Below, one piece after another: positions 24,225 to 32,463 of a stretch of 34,442 bases of DNA; position 1 is the first letter of the stretch; the number at the start of each line of letters is the position of its first letter. The stretch is from positions 3,184 through 37,625 of the forward strand of contig JAUNND010000015.1 of assembly GCA_030531595.1 (NCBI GenBank). Reading direction: 5' to 3'. The position numbers and the translations under genes were made by a program. Below the pieces are notes generated by a model. That model searched no databases, was not told the origin of the DNA, and saw nothing but the letters and a program-made list of their open reading frames with translations. The DNA comes from Eubacteriales bacterium. GTDB lineage: Bacteria; Bacillota; Clostridia; Oscillospirales; Oscillospiraceae.

Positions 24225-24851
24225 ATGACTCTTACACCTGCCGTATTGTGGCTCAACACGGTTTTCGCGGCGTTTGATATGAACGTCACTCTTTTTATTC
24301 ACAAGCTTTACGAAATGGGCGGCGGTTTTTTTACACCGTTTTTTGAATTAGTTTCCCTTTTAGGCAAGGGCGGTATAGCAATGATCATGTTTGCCGCTGC
24401 CATGCTTATAAACAAAAGACCCCGCCGCGCCGGAACCGCGGTTCTGCTGGGACTGCTTGTTGGGGTCATCATTACAAATCTATGTATAAAAACCACTGTT
24501 GCCCGTCCGAGACCGTATGCTGACGAAAGCAGTATTTTTTATCAGCTTTGGATTACCGTCGGGCAGAACATGGAGAGCGATTACAGCTTCCCGTCGGGAC
24601 ACACAACGGCTGCGATGGCGTTTGCAACGGCGTTGTTTTTTACCTGCAACAAGCGGTACAGCTGGACAGCGTTTATATTTGCCCTGCTGATGGGCGTTGC
24701 GAGAGTTTATCTGTGTGTGCATTTTCCGTCAGACGTTATCGGCGGGTTTATTGTCGGCTTTGTAAGCGGTGTTATCGGCACACTGATAGCCTGTAAGCTT
24801 CCGCGAAAGTGGTACGAGTTGGAATTTTTCGGAAAGAAAGGCAGGGCATAG
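24225..24851 (+). CDS. PAP2-family membrane phosphatase
   Basis: A 208-residue integral membrane phosphatase with the full PAP2 signature. Motif 1 is KTTVARPRP (Lys89-x6-Arg96-Pro97), motif 2 is PSGH (Ser124-Gly-His126), and motif 3 is R-x5-H-x3-D (Arg160, His166, Asp170). Six membrane helices are expected. Family substrates are lipid phosphates such as undecaprenyl pyrophosphate, phosphatidic acid or phosphatidylglycerophosphate; the sequence does not decide among them. SD GGAGG lies eight bases before the ATG. A plausible promoter TTTACG-N18-TATGAT lies about 24155-24200. The next gene starts one base after the stop, so they are cotranscribed. Confidence 0.92.
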   Translation: MTLTPAVLWLNTVFAAFDMNVTLFIHKLYEMGGGFFTPFFELVSLLGKGGIAMIMFAAAMLINKRPRRAGTAVLLGLLVGVIITNLCIKTTVARPRPYADESSIFYQLWITVGQNMESDYSFPSGHTTAAMAFATALFFTCNKRYSWTAFIFALLMGVARVYLCVHFPSDVIGGFIVGFVSGVIGTLIACKLPRKWYELEFFGKKGRA

Positions 24852-24852
24852 A

Positions 24853-25248
24853 ATGTTCGGCTTCGGAAAAACGGTATTCAAAGGCGTTAATAAGGAAAAA
24901 ATCTCCGACCGGAAGTATATCGACGACTATAATTCCGGAGAGGCGATCGGAAGAGTGACCCTCGGAAAGCTCGGTTTCTATTACCGCGACCTCGGGAAAA
25001 AGTACTACGTGCCCTACGACTATATTGACAGGACCTTTACCCGCATAAGCGAGTGCCAGCCGGACGACAGTCCCGCGTATTTCTATTATCGCCTGATTTT
25101 AGTGCACGGCGAGAAGGAATTTGCCAATCTGATATTCAACAAGGAACCCGAGGTCGACCTTATCCATCAGCGTCTGAAAGAGATAAACCCCGATATTCAG
25201 TACGGCTATATCCCGCCCGCCGACGGGAAAAGAAAATATTTCTGCTGA
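24853..25248 (+). CDS. conserved-looking hypothetical protein
   Basis: A 131-residue soluble protein I do not recognise. No signal peptide or membrane segment. It is Tyr- and Lys-rich, with alternating hydrophobic strands (AIGRVTLGKLGFYYRDLGKKYYVPYDYIDRTF) followed by a possible helix (EVDLIHQRLKEINPDIQ), which could be a small PH-like or beta-barrel fold; this is only an impression. Its ATG lies one base after the PAP2 stop, with AAGGCAGGG as SD inside the upstream gene, so translation is probably coupled. A functional link to the phosphatase is inferred from this tight arrangement alone. Confidence 0.75.
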   Translation: MFGFGKTVFKGVNKEKISDRKYIDDYNSGEAIGRVTLGKLGFYYRDLGKKYYVPYDYIDRTFTRISECQPDDSPAYFYYRLILVHGEKEFANLIFNKEPEVDLIHQRLKEINPDIQYGYIPPADGKRKYFC

Positions 25249-25275
25249 AAAGGAACGCCCTGCGCGTTCCTTTTT
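25249..25275 (+). terminator. terminator of the PAP2 operon
   Basis: AAAGGAACGC (25249-25258) pairs with GCGTTCCTTT across a 5-nt loop and runs into T. It begins right after the stop codon. Confidence 0.9.
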
Positions 25276-25306
25276 CGTGAGCTTTTGAGGAATTAAGATG
25301 ACTAAC

Positions 25307-25482
25307 CGTCAACTGTAGGGCGGGGGCTTGCTCCCGCCGTAACCTACCGGAAATTCTGACTTTCCGGCGGGAAGACTCCCTCCGGCGGAGGGAGATGTCC
25401 GTTTGCGGACAGAGGGAGGGGTGATAGAAGCCCCCGCCCTACAGTTGGGTTGTAAGTTAACTTTGCTCCCATTAAGTTGACG
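25307..25482. repeat. structured palindromic repeat, copy 2
   Basis: Outer arms CGTCAAC (25307-25313) and GTTGACG (25476-25482); inner 19-bp perfect arms 25311-25329 and 25428-25446 with the same GTAGGGCGGGGGCTT core as the repeat at 15990-16117, followed on the left arm by GCTCCCGCCG. Between them sit three small hairpins: CCGGAAA/TTTCCGG, CTCCCTCC/GGAGGGAG and TGTCCG/CGGACA. No ORF. This is most of the gap between 25249 and 25535. Confidence 0.75.
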
Positions 25483-25535
25483 TAAGCTTTGAACGGGAAT
25501 ATAATTAACACAAAAAAGCCGAAAGGAGAGATAAA

Positions 25536-28500
25536 ATGCTCAGACTTATCATCGGCAAAGCCGGAACCGGCAAGACATCGGCGATAATTGAAGAGATACG
25601 CTGCGCTGTGGAAAATAAAACCGGAAAGCGCATTATGCTCGTGCCGGAGCAGTACAGCCATGAGGCCGAGCGCGAGCTGTGCCGGAGATGCGGCGATACG
25701 CTCTCCCTATATGCCGAGGTATTCAGCTTCACCGGTCTTGCAAGACGTATTCGCTCTCAGCTCGGCGGCAGCGCGGAAGAATATCTGGACAAGGGAGGCA
25801 GACTTCTGTGTATGTCTCTCGCGCTCTCCGCCGTGGGCAGCCGATTGAAGGTATATTCCGCTGCCGCACGGAACAGCGAACTGCAGTCCGAGCTTCTCGA
25901 TGCGATAGATGAGCTGAAAAGCGCCTGCATCGGCACCGAAAAGCTTCTGGAGATCGCCGAGAGCTGTGATGACGCCCTCGGAGACAAGCTTGCGGATCTC
26001 GCCCTTATCTATGAAGCCTTTGAGGGCGCTGTCGCGAACGGTCATGCCGATCCTGCGGATATGCTGACTCTACTTGCCGCGCAGATACCCGACTGCGAAC
26101 TCAGCGCGGACAGCCATATTTACATCGACGGTTTTATCGACTTCACCGCACAGCAGATAAACGTGATAACGGCTCTGATGAAAAAGAGTGTGAATGTCAC
26201 CGTTTGCCTGACGGTGGACGACATGAACGGAGACAACGAGATCTTCGAGCTCAGCCGCCGTGCCGCCCGACAGCTTTCCGAGACCGCAAAGGAGATGGGC
26301 GTTGAAGTCGGGATAAGCGTTTCCGACAAGGAGTGGAACAAGAACGACTCTCTCGGCTTTTACTGTGACAAGCTTTTTTCCTACTCTGCTGCGGACTACG
26401 GGGGCGAAAGCGCCGTTTCGCTGTATCGCGCCGAAAACATGACGCAGGAATGTGAGCTTGCCGCGGCAAAGGCACTGGAGCTTGTGCGGGATAAAAACTG
26501 CCGCTGGCGCGATATCGCCGTTGCCGTGCGCGGCTTTGACGATTACGCCGGTGTGCTCAGCGATGTCTTTGAGCGCTACGGTGTGCCGCTCTATATAAAT
26601 AAGAAAACCGAACTGCTGTCCCGACCTCTGCCGCTGATGACCTCGCTCGTATATGATATCATCCATCGCGGCTGGGATACGGATGATGTGATCAGCTATA
26701 TGCACACGGGTCTTAGCGGATTGAGCGCGTCGGAATGTGACATTCTGGAGGGCTATATATTCAAGTGGCAGCTCCGAGCCGGTGCATGGATGCGCACTGA
26801 CGACTGGAATCAGCACCCGGACGGTTACGGCTGTGAGTATGACGATGATGCAAAGGAGCGTCTGAGAGAGATAAATTCCGTCCGGCGCCGCTTTTCCGCA
26901 CCCATTCTGAACTTTCACAAGCGCATGGGGCTTGCGGATACGGCGGAGGGACAGTGCAGCGCCCTTGCCGGTTTTTATTCAGACCTGAAGCTGCCCGAGC
27001 TGCTCGAAAAGCGTGCCGCCGAGCTGGAAGAAGCGGGACAGAGCGAAAGAGCACGGGAGTATCAGCAGCTCTGGGGGCTTATCGTTTCCGCGCTTGAGCA
27101 GACAGCCGCCATTCTGGGAGACCGTCCCATGAACGGCGAGGAGTTTTCAAAGCTTTTCACGCTCATGCTTTCAAAATACGATATCGGCACGATCCCCGTG
27201 TCACTTGACCGGGTCTCCGCCGGTGACTTTGACAGGATGCGCCGCCGCTCCATAAAGCATCTGATAGTACTCGGCGCGTGCGATACGCGATTACCGCGAA
27301 GTGACGAAGCCGGCGGAGTATTCACCGACAGCGAGCGCCGCCGCCTTTCGGAGCTTGACCTTACGCTCGGCGCGGACGGCGACGGGGAGCTGTGGCGTGA
27401 ATTTTCACTGATCTATCACTGCTTTACTCTGCCCTCCGATACGCTCACCCTCTGCTATTCGACCGCCGGCGAGGACGGGGCGGCACTGCGCCCGGCGTTT
27501 GTTTTCAACCGTGCCGCAGCACTCTTCGGCATGGAGGCGCAGAAGGTGAACACCGAAAAAGTACGTATGAGCGCCGAAGCGCCAGCCCTGCTGCTGGCGT
27601 CGCGGGGCATAAAGGGCGGCAGCGGTGCGGAAAACGCCGCGAGGGAGTATTTTGAAAAAAAAGACGCAAAACGCTGTGAGGCACTGAAAAACGCCGCCGA
27701 AATGCAGCGCGGAAATCTCTCTCCGAAAGCCGTAAGGGCGCTGTACGGAGACAGACTTCGCCTCAGCGCCTCCCGTATAGATAAATTTGCGTCCTGTAAA
27801 TTTTCTTATTTCTGTCAGTACGGGCTGAAAGCAAAGCCCTATGAACCCGCAGGCTTTAAGCCGCCCGAGATAGGCACCTTCATGCATTATGTCCTTGAAA
27901 ACCTCGCCCGCGAGGTAAAAGAACTCGGAGGATTTAAGAAGGTAAGCGACGAGGAGATCGGAAGGCTGACAGACAAATACGTTGAAAAATACGTACAGGA
28001 GGAGCTGAACGATTTCCGCGAAAAAAGCGCGAGATTTGTGCACCTGTTCCGACGGCTCTGCCGCGACGTGCGCACAGTGGCGGCCGATACCGCCGCCGAG
28101 CTTCGGAGATCGGATTTTCAGCCTCTGGATTTTGAGCTGAACTTCGGCGACGCGCAGAAGTTCAGACCTGTGGAGCTTGGAGACGGGGAGACCTCAATGA
28201 CCCTCACCGGTGTTGCCGACCGCGTGGACGGCTGGCTGCATGACGGAAAGCTGTATCTGCGCGTGGTGGACTACAAGACCGGACGGAAAAAATTCTCTCT
28301 GTCCGATGTGTGGTACGGCATGGGACTTCAGATGCTTTTGTATCTGTTCGCCTTGGAAGCCGACGGGAAGGAGCTGTACGGTCATGAGATCGTTCCCGCA
28401 GGGGTGATGTACCTGCCCGCGAGAAACGCGCTTTTATCCGCCGAAGGCGATATCAGCGGCGAGGAAGCATCAGAGGCACGTCATAAGGAGCTTCGCCGCA

Positions 28501-28868
28501 GCGGGCTTGTGCTCGATGACGCAGGGGTGCTCAACGCATGGGAAAACGGCGAGGACAAGCTATATATTCCCGTGAAATTCAAAAAAGGCGAGCCGTCGAC
28601 CGATGATGTGGCGAGCCTTGAACGGCTGGGCATCCTTTCAAACCATATCCGCGAAAACCTCTCGGAGATGGCGCGGGAGCTCAAACGCGGCAGTATTGCC
28701 GCCGACCCGTATTACAGAGGGCAGCAGGAAAACGCCTGCATGAACTGTGATTATTTTGACGTCTGCCATTTCTCCGACGGAGAAAACGGCGAGCATTGCA
28801 GATATCTGAGCAGGCTGCGTCCCGACAGGGTCTGGGCTATGCTGGAAGGAGGCGAAGAGAATGGCTGA
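25536..28868 (+). CDS. addB: AddB subunit of the AddAB helicase-nuclease
   Basis: A 1,110-residue AddB. With AddA it resects double-strand breaks to a Chi-like sequence for RecA loading. A Walker A-like motif GKAGTGKT is at residues 7-14, and the RecB-type nuclease motif VVDYKTG is at about residues 910-916 (Asp912, Lys914). The Fe-S cluster ligands match the family: one Cys in FASCKFSYF before the nuclease domain and C-x2-C-x5-C in ACMNCDYFDVCHF near the C-terminus, the same spacing as Bacillus AddB. The length is typical. SD AAAGGAGA precedes the ATG. addA overlaps its last 8 bp, so translation is coupled. Confidence 0.96.
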   Translation: MLRLIIGKAGTGKTSAIIEEIRCAVENKTGKRIMLVPEQYSHEAERELCRRCGDTLSLYAEVFSFTGLARRIRSQLGGSAEEYLDKGGRLLCMSLALSAVGSRLKVYSAAARNSELQSELLDAIDELKSACIGTEKLLEIAESCDDALGDKLADLALIYEAFEGAVANGHADPADMLTLLAAQIPDCELSADSHIYIDGFIDFTAQQINVITALMKKSVNVTVCLTVDDMNGDNEIFELSRRAARQLSETAKEMGVEVGISVSDKEWNKNDSLGFYCDKLFSYSAADYGGESAVSLYRAENMTQECELAAAKALELVRDKNCRWRDIAVAVRGFDDYAGVLSDVFERYGVPLYINKKTELLSRPLPLMTSLVYDIIHRGWDTDDVISYMHTGLSGLSASECDILEGYIFKWQLRAGAWMRTDDWNQHPDGYGCEYDDDAKERLREINSVRRRFSAPILNFHKRMGLADTAEGQCSALAGFYSDLKLPELLEKRAAELEEAGQSERAREYQQLWGLIVSALEQTAAILGDRPMNGEEFSKLFTLMLSKYDIGTIPVSLDRVSAGDFDRMRRRSIKHLIVLGACDTRLPRSDEAGGVFTDSERRRLSELDLTLGADGDGELWREFSLIYHCFTLPSDTLTLCYSTAGEDGAALRPAFVFNRAAALFGMEAQKVNTEKVRMSAEAPALLLASRGIKGGSGAENAAREYFEKKDAKRCEALKNAAEMQRGNLSPKAVRALYGDRLRLSASRIDKFASCKFSYFCQYGLKAKPYEPAGFKPPEIGTFMHYVLENLAREVKELGGFKKVSDEEIGRLTDKYVEKYVQEELNDFREKSARFVHLFRRLCRDVRTVAADTAAELRRSDFQPLDFELNFGDAQKFRPVELGDGETSMTLTGVADRVDGWLHDGKLYLRVVDYKTGRKKFSLSDVWYGMGLQMLLYLFALEADGKELYGHEIVPAGVMYLPARNALLSAEGDISGEEASEARHKELRRSGLVLDDAGVLNAWENGEDKLYIPVKFKKGEPSTDDVASLERLGILSNHIRENLSEMARELKRGSIAADPYYRGQQENACMNCDYFDVCHFSDGENGEHCRYLSRLRPDRVWAMLEGGEENG

Positions 28869-31800
28869 TTTTGAACCGACACGATCACAAAAGTGCGCGA
28901 TAGAGTCAAGAGGAAGCAGTATTCTCGTCTCCGCCGGCGCGGGCAGCGGCAAGACAAGAGTCCTCACCGAACGGCTGATGGCCTACGTCACCGACCCCGT
29001 AAATCCCGTCGACATTGACAGCTTTCTCATCATAACCTTTACCCGCGCCGCCGCCGGTGAGCTGCGGGGGAGAATAACGCAGGAGCTTTCACGAAAGCTG
29101 GCGGAGGATCCCTCCAACCGCCGACTGCGCCGTCAGAGCGCCATGTGCAGGAAAGCGCAGATCGGCACGATACACAGCTTCTGTTCAAATATCCTGCGTG
29201 AAAACAGTCACCGTGTGGGACTTGCGCCGGATTTTAAGATCATGGATGATGAACGCGCCGAGGCGATGAAGACGGCGGCGCTGGATCGCGTTCTGGAAGA
29301 ACGCTACGAAAAAAGTGACAGATATAAAGGCTTTCTTGATCTTGCGGACACCGCCGGACAGGGACGGGACGACAGACTTCTCTCAGAGCTTACGCTGACG
29401 CTCCATGAGAAAATGCAGTGCCATGCCCGACCGGAAAAGTGGGCGCGGGAACAGATTAGACTTATGAAGGCAGACTATACCGACGCCGGAGACACGCCGT
29501 GGGGCAGAGAGATACTTGCCGGCGCATTGGAGACGGTAAACTACTGGAGCGGGGAATTTGACGCTCTCATGTCCGCAATATCGGACTGTGATGAGATAAA
29601 AAAGGCATATCTTCCGAGTCTCTCCGTGACTGCCGATGGGCTGCGCGAGTATGCGAGATGTCTGCGGCTCGGCTGGGACAGAGCTTATTCCTGCGAAAGC
29701 GTCGATTTTCCCCGACTGGGTACTCTGCGCAGTTCTCCCGACCCGGAACTTTCAGAACGCATAAAAGCGAAAAAGGCAGCCTGCAAAAAGGCTGTTGACG
29801 GTGTGCGCACCATGATCTACGCCCCCGGTGAAAAGCTGCTGAAAGAGATGGAAAATTCCGTCGGGGCGATGGAGGCGCTCCTTGAACTGACGCTTGATTT
29901 TGACAGAGAGTACCGCACCGACAAGCGTCGGGCGGGGCTTGTCGATTACTCCGACCTTGAGCATCTTACGGCACAGCTTCTTACGAACGAAGATGATACT
30001 CCCTCGGAAATCGCCGAAAACCTTTCAAAGCGCTATACCGAGATCATGGTGGACGAATATCAGGATGTGAGCAAGGTGCAGGACGTCATTTTCTCCGCAA
30101 TCTCCGACAAGGGCAGAAACCTCTTCTTCGTCGGTGACGTGAAGCAGAGCATTTACCGCTTCCGGCTTGCGGACCCCGGGATATTCACCGAAAAGTATCT
30201 CCGCTATAAAAACGCCGATGAAGCAGCCGAGGGAGAAGCGCGGCGAATCATGCTGCAGGAAAATTTCCGCTCGCGGCGTGAGATACTCGAGTGCGCCAAC
30301 ACGGTATTTTCTCTGTGTATGTCGAAAAGTCTCGGCGATATGGATTATGATGAAAATGCCTCGCTGAAATGCGGCGCATCGTTTGAAGGCAGCGTGCCGG
30401 TGCCGGAGATAATGCTGCTTGAGGTGCGGAAAAGCGAGGACGATGAGGAGACGCCCGATAAGACCGCGATGGAGGCCCGCCTTGCGGGAAGAAAGATCAA
30501 AGAGCTTCTGACGGCTGACCCGACTCTCGACTATAACGATATAGCGATCCTCATGCGCTCGGCAAATTCAAACGGCGGAATTTACCGGCGGGAGCTTGCC
30601 GCCATGGGCATACCCACGGATGCCTCTCAGGGAGGGGAGTTTTTTACCTCCGTGGAGGTCTCGACCGTGATGTCGCTGCTGTCGGTGATCGACAATCCGC
30701 ACAAGGATATCCCGCTCATTGCCGTGCTGCGCTCTCCGATATTCGGCTTTACGGCAGACGAGCTGTCGATCATCCGAAACGCGAAAAAAGACGGGGATTT
30801 TTACTCTGCTTTGACAAAATGTGCGGAAACGAACGGGAAATGCGCAGATTTTCTGAAAAAATTATCGGAATTTCGCACCCTTGCACCGGATATGGGCGCA
30901 AGCGAAATGCTTCGAATGCTGATAAACACTCTGGATATGAGCGCGATATTTTCTGCGATGACCGACGGCAGGAGAAGGCTCAATAACCTTGCGGAGCTGT
31001 CCGAGCTGAGCGACCGCTTTGACGCGACGGGATATCGCGGACTTCACCGTTTCGTTATGTGGCTGCAGCAGCTCGCAAAGAAAGGGCAGAGCGGCGTATC
31101 GGAAGGCTCTGTCAGTGCGGTGAAGATCATGACCGTGCATAAATCCAAGGGTCTGGAATTTCCGGTGGTATTTTTGTGCGATACGGCAAGACAGTTCAAT
31201 AAGAAGGACAGCCGGGATACGGTGCTTGTTCATTCGGAGCTGGGTCTCGGCCCGAAAGTCACGGATCGGGAAAAGGGGATACAGTACCCGACTCTTGCCC
31301 GCCGCGCCATCAAGCTGCGTTCCGAACGGGAAATGCTGTCGGAGGAAATGCGCCTTTTATATGTGGCGCTGACACGCCCCAGAGAACGGCTCTTCATCAC
31401 TGCGACGACCTCAAACGCCGAAAAACTCATAAGCGACCTGTCGGCTTCGGTCAGTGTGCCAATGCCGCCGCAGACGCTCGCGGTCTGCTCGTCGCCGATC
31501 AAATGGCTCGTCAGCGCGGCTCTGGCGGACGGGCAGAAGCATATAAAGCTGACTGTGACTTCCGATGAAGAGGCAGACGCTCTCCCCGATGAGGCGGGGG
31601 CGTCGTTTGAGGCGGACGAAAATGCGCTGAAGGAGCTGGAGCAAAATCTGAGCTTTGCATATGCGAACCAAGCCGCCCGGGAGCTGCCCTCCAAGGTCAC
31701 TGCCACAGAGTTGAAGGGGCACACGGAGAAGGATGAAGACGCCCTTTCCGTAGCGCCGAAGCCGAAGCGCAGCTTCCGTATGCCGGACTTTGCCAAAAAG

Positions 31801-32334
31801 GACAAACCCCTTACCGGCGCCGAGCGCGGCATCGCCACGCACCTTGCTCTGCAATATATGGATTTTGCGAAAACGGGCACAGTCGAGGCGATAAACGCCG
31901 AGATCGAACGGCTTTACGACGCAAAATTTCTCTCCGCAAGAGAGAAGGCCGCCGTAAATGTGAAAGCTCTGTACAAGCTGTTTTCCTCCGAACTCGGAAA
32001 GCGTATGATGAACGCCGATATGCTCAAACGGGAGTTCAAATTCTCGCTTCTGTGCGACGCCGGAGAGATATTCGGAAAAGCGCCGGGCGAAGAGGTCTTG
32101 CTGCAGGGCGTTGTGGACTGCTGTATTGCGGAAAACGGAAAGCTTACGGTTATAGACTATAAGACCGATAATGTGCGCACGGATGCGGAAATAAAAAGCC
32201 GCGGTGAATTCTACCGCGGACAGATAGAGACCTACGCAAAGGCTCTGAAACGTATATTCAACATGGAAGTCGGGGAATGTGTGCTTTATTTCCTTACTCC
32301 CGGCAAGGAATTCATTTTGCCCCCCGACAGATAA
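28861..32334 (+). CDS. addA: AddA subunit of the AddAB helicase-nuclease
   Basis: A 1,157-residue UvrD-like helicase fused to a RecB-type nuclease. Walker A SAGAGSGKT is at residues 24-32, motif II is IMVDEYQDVSKVQ, and later helicase motifs include VGDVKQSIYRFRLADP and IMTVHKSKGLEFPVVF. The nuclease motif VIDYKTD lies at about residues 1097-1103 (Asp1099, Lys1101). It is complete and of normal length. It supplies the 3'-5' motor and one of two nuclease sites of AddAB. The ATG overlaps addB by 8 bp. A long hairpin follows the stop. I see no candidate Chi site that I could defend. Confidence 0.96.
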   Translation: MADFEPTRSQKCAIESRGSSILVSAGAGSGKTRVLTERLMAYVTDPVNPVDIDSFLIITFTRAAAGELRGRITQELSRKLAEDPSNRRLRRQSAMCRKAQIGTIHSFCSNILRENSHRVGLAPDFKIMDDERAEAMKTAALDRVLEERYEKSDRYKGFLDLADTAGQGRDDRLLSELTLTLHEKMQCHARPEKWAREQIRLMKADYTDAGDTPWGREILAGALETVNYWSGEFDALMSAISDCDEIKKAYLPSLSVTADGLREYARCLRLGWDRAYSCESVDFPRLGTLRSSPDPELSERIKAKKAACKKAVDGVRTMIYAPGEKLLKEMENSVGAMEALLELTLDFDREYRTDKRRAGLVDYSDLEHLTAQLLTNEDDTPSEIAENLSKRYTEIMVDEYQDVSKVQDVIFSAISDKGRNLFFVGDVKQSIYRFRLADPGIFTEKYLRYKNADEAAEGEARRIMLQENFRSRREILECANTVFSLCMSKSLGDMDYDENASLKCGASFEGSVPVPEIMLLEVRKSEDDEETPDKTAMEARLAGRKIKELLTADPTLDYNDIAILMRSANSNGGIYRRELAAMGIPTDASQGGEFFTSVEVSTVMSLLSVIDNPHKDIPLIAVLRSPIFGFTADELSIIRNAKKDGDFYSALTKCAETNGKCADFLKKLSEFRTLAPDMGASEMLRMLINTLDMSAIFSAMTDGRRRLNNLAELSELSDRFDATGYRGLHRFVMWLQQLAKKGQSGVSEGSVSAVKIMTVHKSKGLEFPVVFLCDTARQFNKKDSRDTVLVHSELGLGPKVTDREKGIQYPTLARRAIKLRSEREMLSEEMRLLYVALTRPRERLFITATTSNAEKLISDLSASVSVPMPPQTLAVCSSPIKWLVSAALADGQKHIKLTVTSDEEADALPDEAGASFEADENALKELEQNLSFAYANQAARELPSKVTATELKGHTEKDEDALSVAPKPKRSFRMPDFAKKDKPLTGAERGIATHLALQYMDFAKTGTVEAINAEIERLYDAKFLSAREKAAVNVKALYKLFSSELGKRMMNADMLKREFKFSLLCDAGEIFGKAPGEEVLLQGVVDCCIAENGKLTVIDYKTDNVRTDAEIKSRGEFYRGQIETYAKALKRIFNMEVGECVLYFLTPGKEFILPPDR

Positions 32335-32336
32335 AC

Positions 32337-32375
32337 GACGGTTAATTCGGCATCTGTTTTGCCGAATTAACCGTC
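32337..32375. terminator. long hairpin between convergent addA and nrdD
   Basis: GACGGTTAATTCGGC (32337-32351) pairs perfectly over 15 bp with 32361-32375 across a 9-nt loop, starting three bases after the addA stop. There is no clear U-tract on either strand, so it may terminate inefficiently or protect 3' ends. A smaller CGGCATAT/ATATGCCG pair lies at 32416-32454. Confidence 0.6.
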
Positions 32376-32463
32376 TGCGCGGTTTCTGCTTTGAAAATAA
32401 GTCAGGATGACATTCCGGCATATTCCGTCAGCGAACGGCGCTCATGATATGCCGTATAAAAGT

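Noticed and set aside
26070-26918. Minus-strand open frame of 282 codons within addB
   Set aside because: Complete AddB with Fe-S and nuclease motifs reads through the region; antisense shadow.
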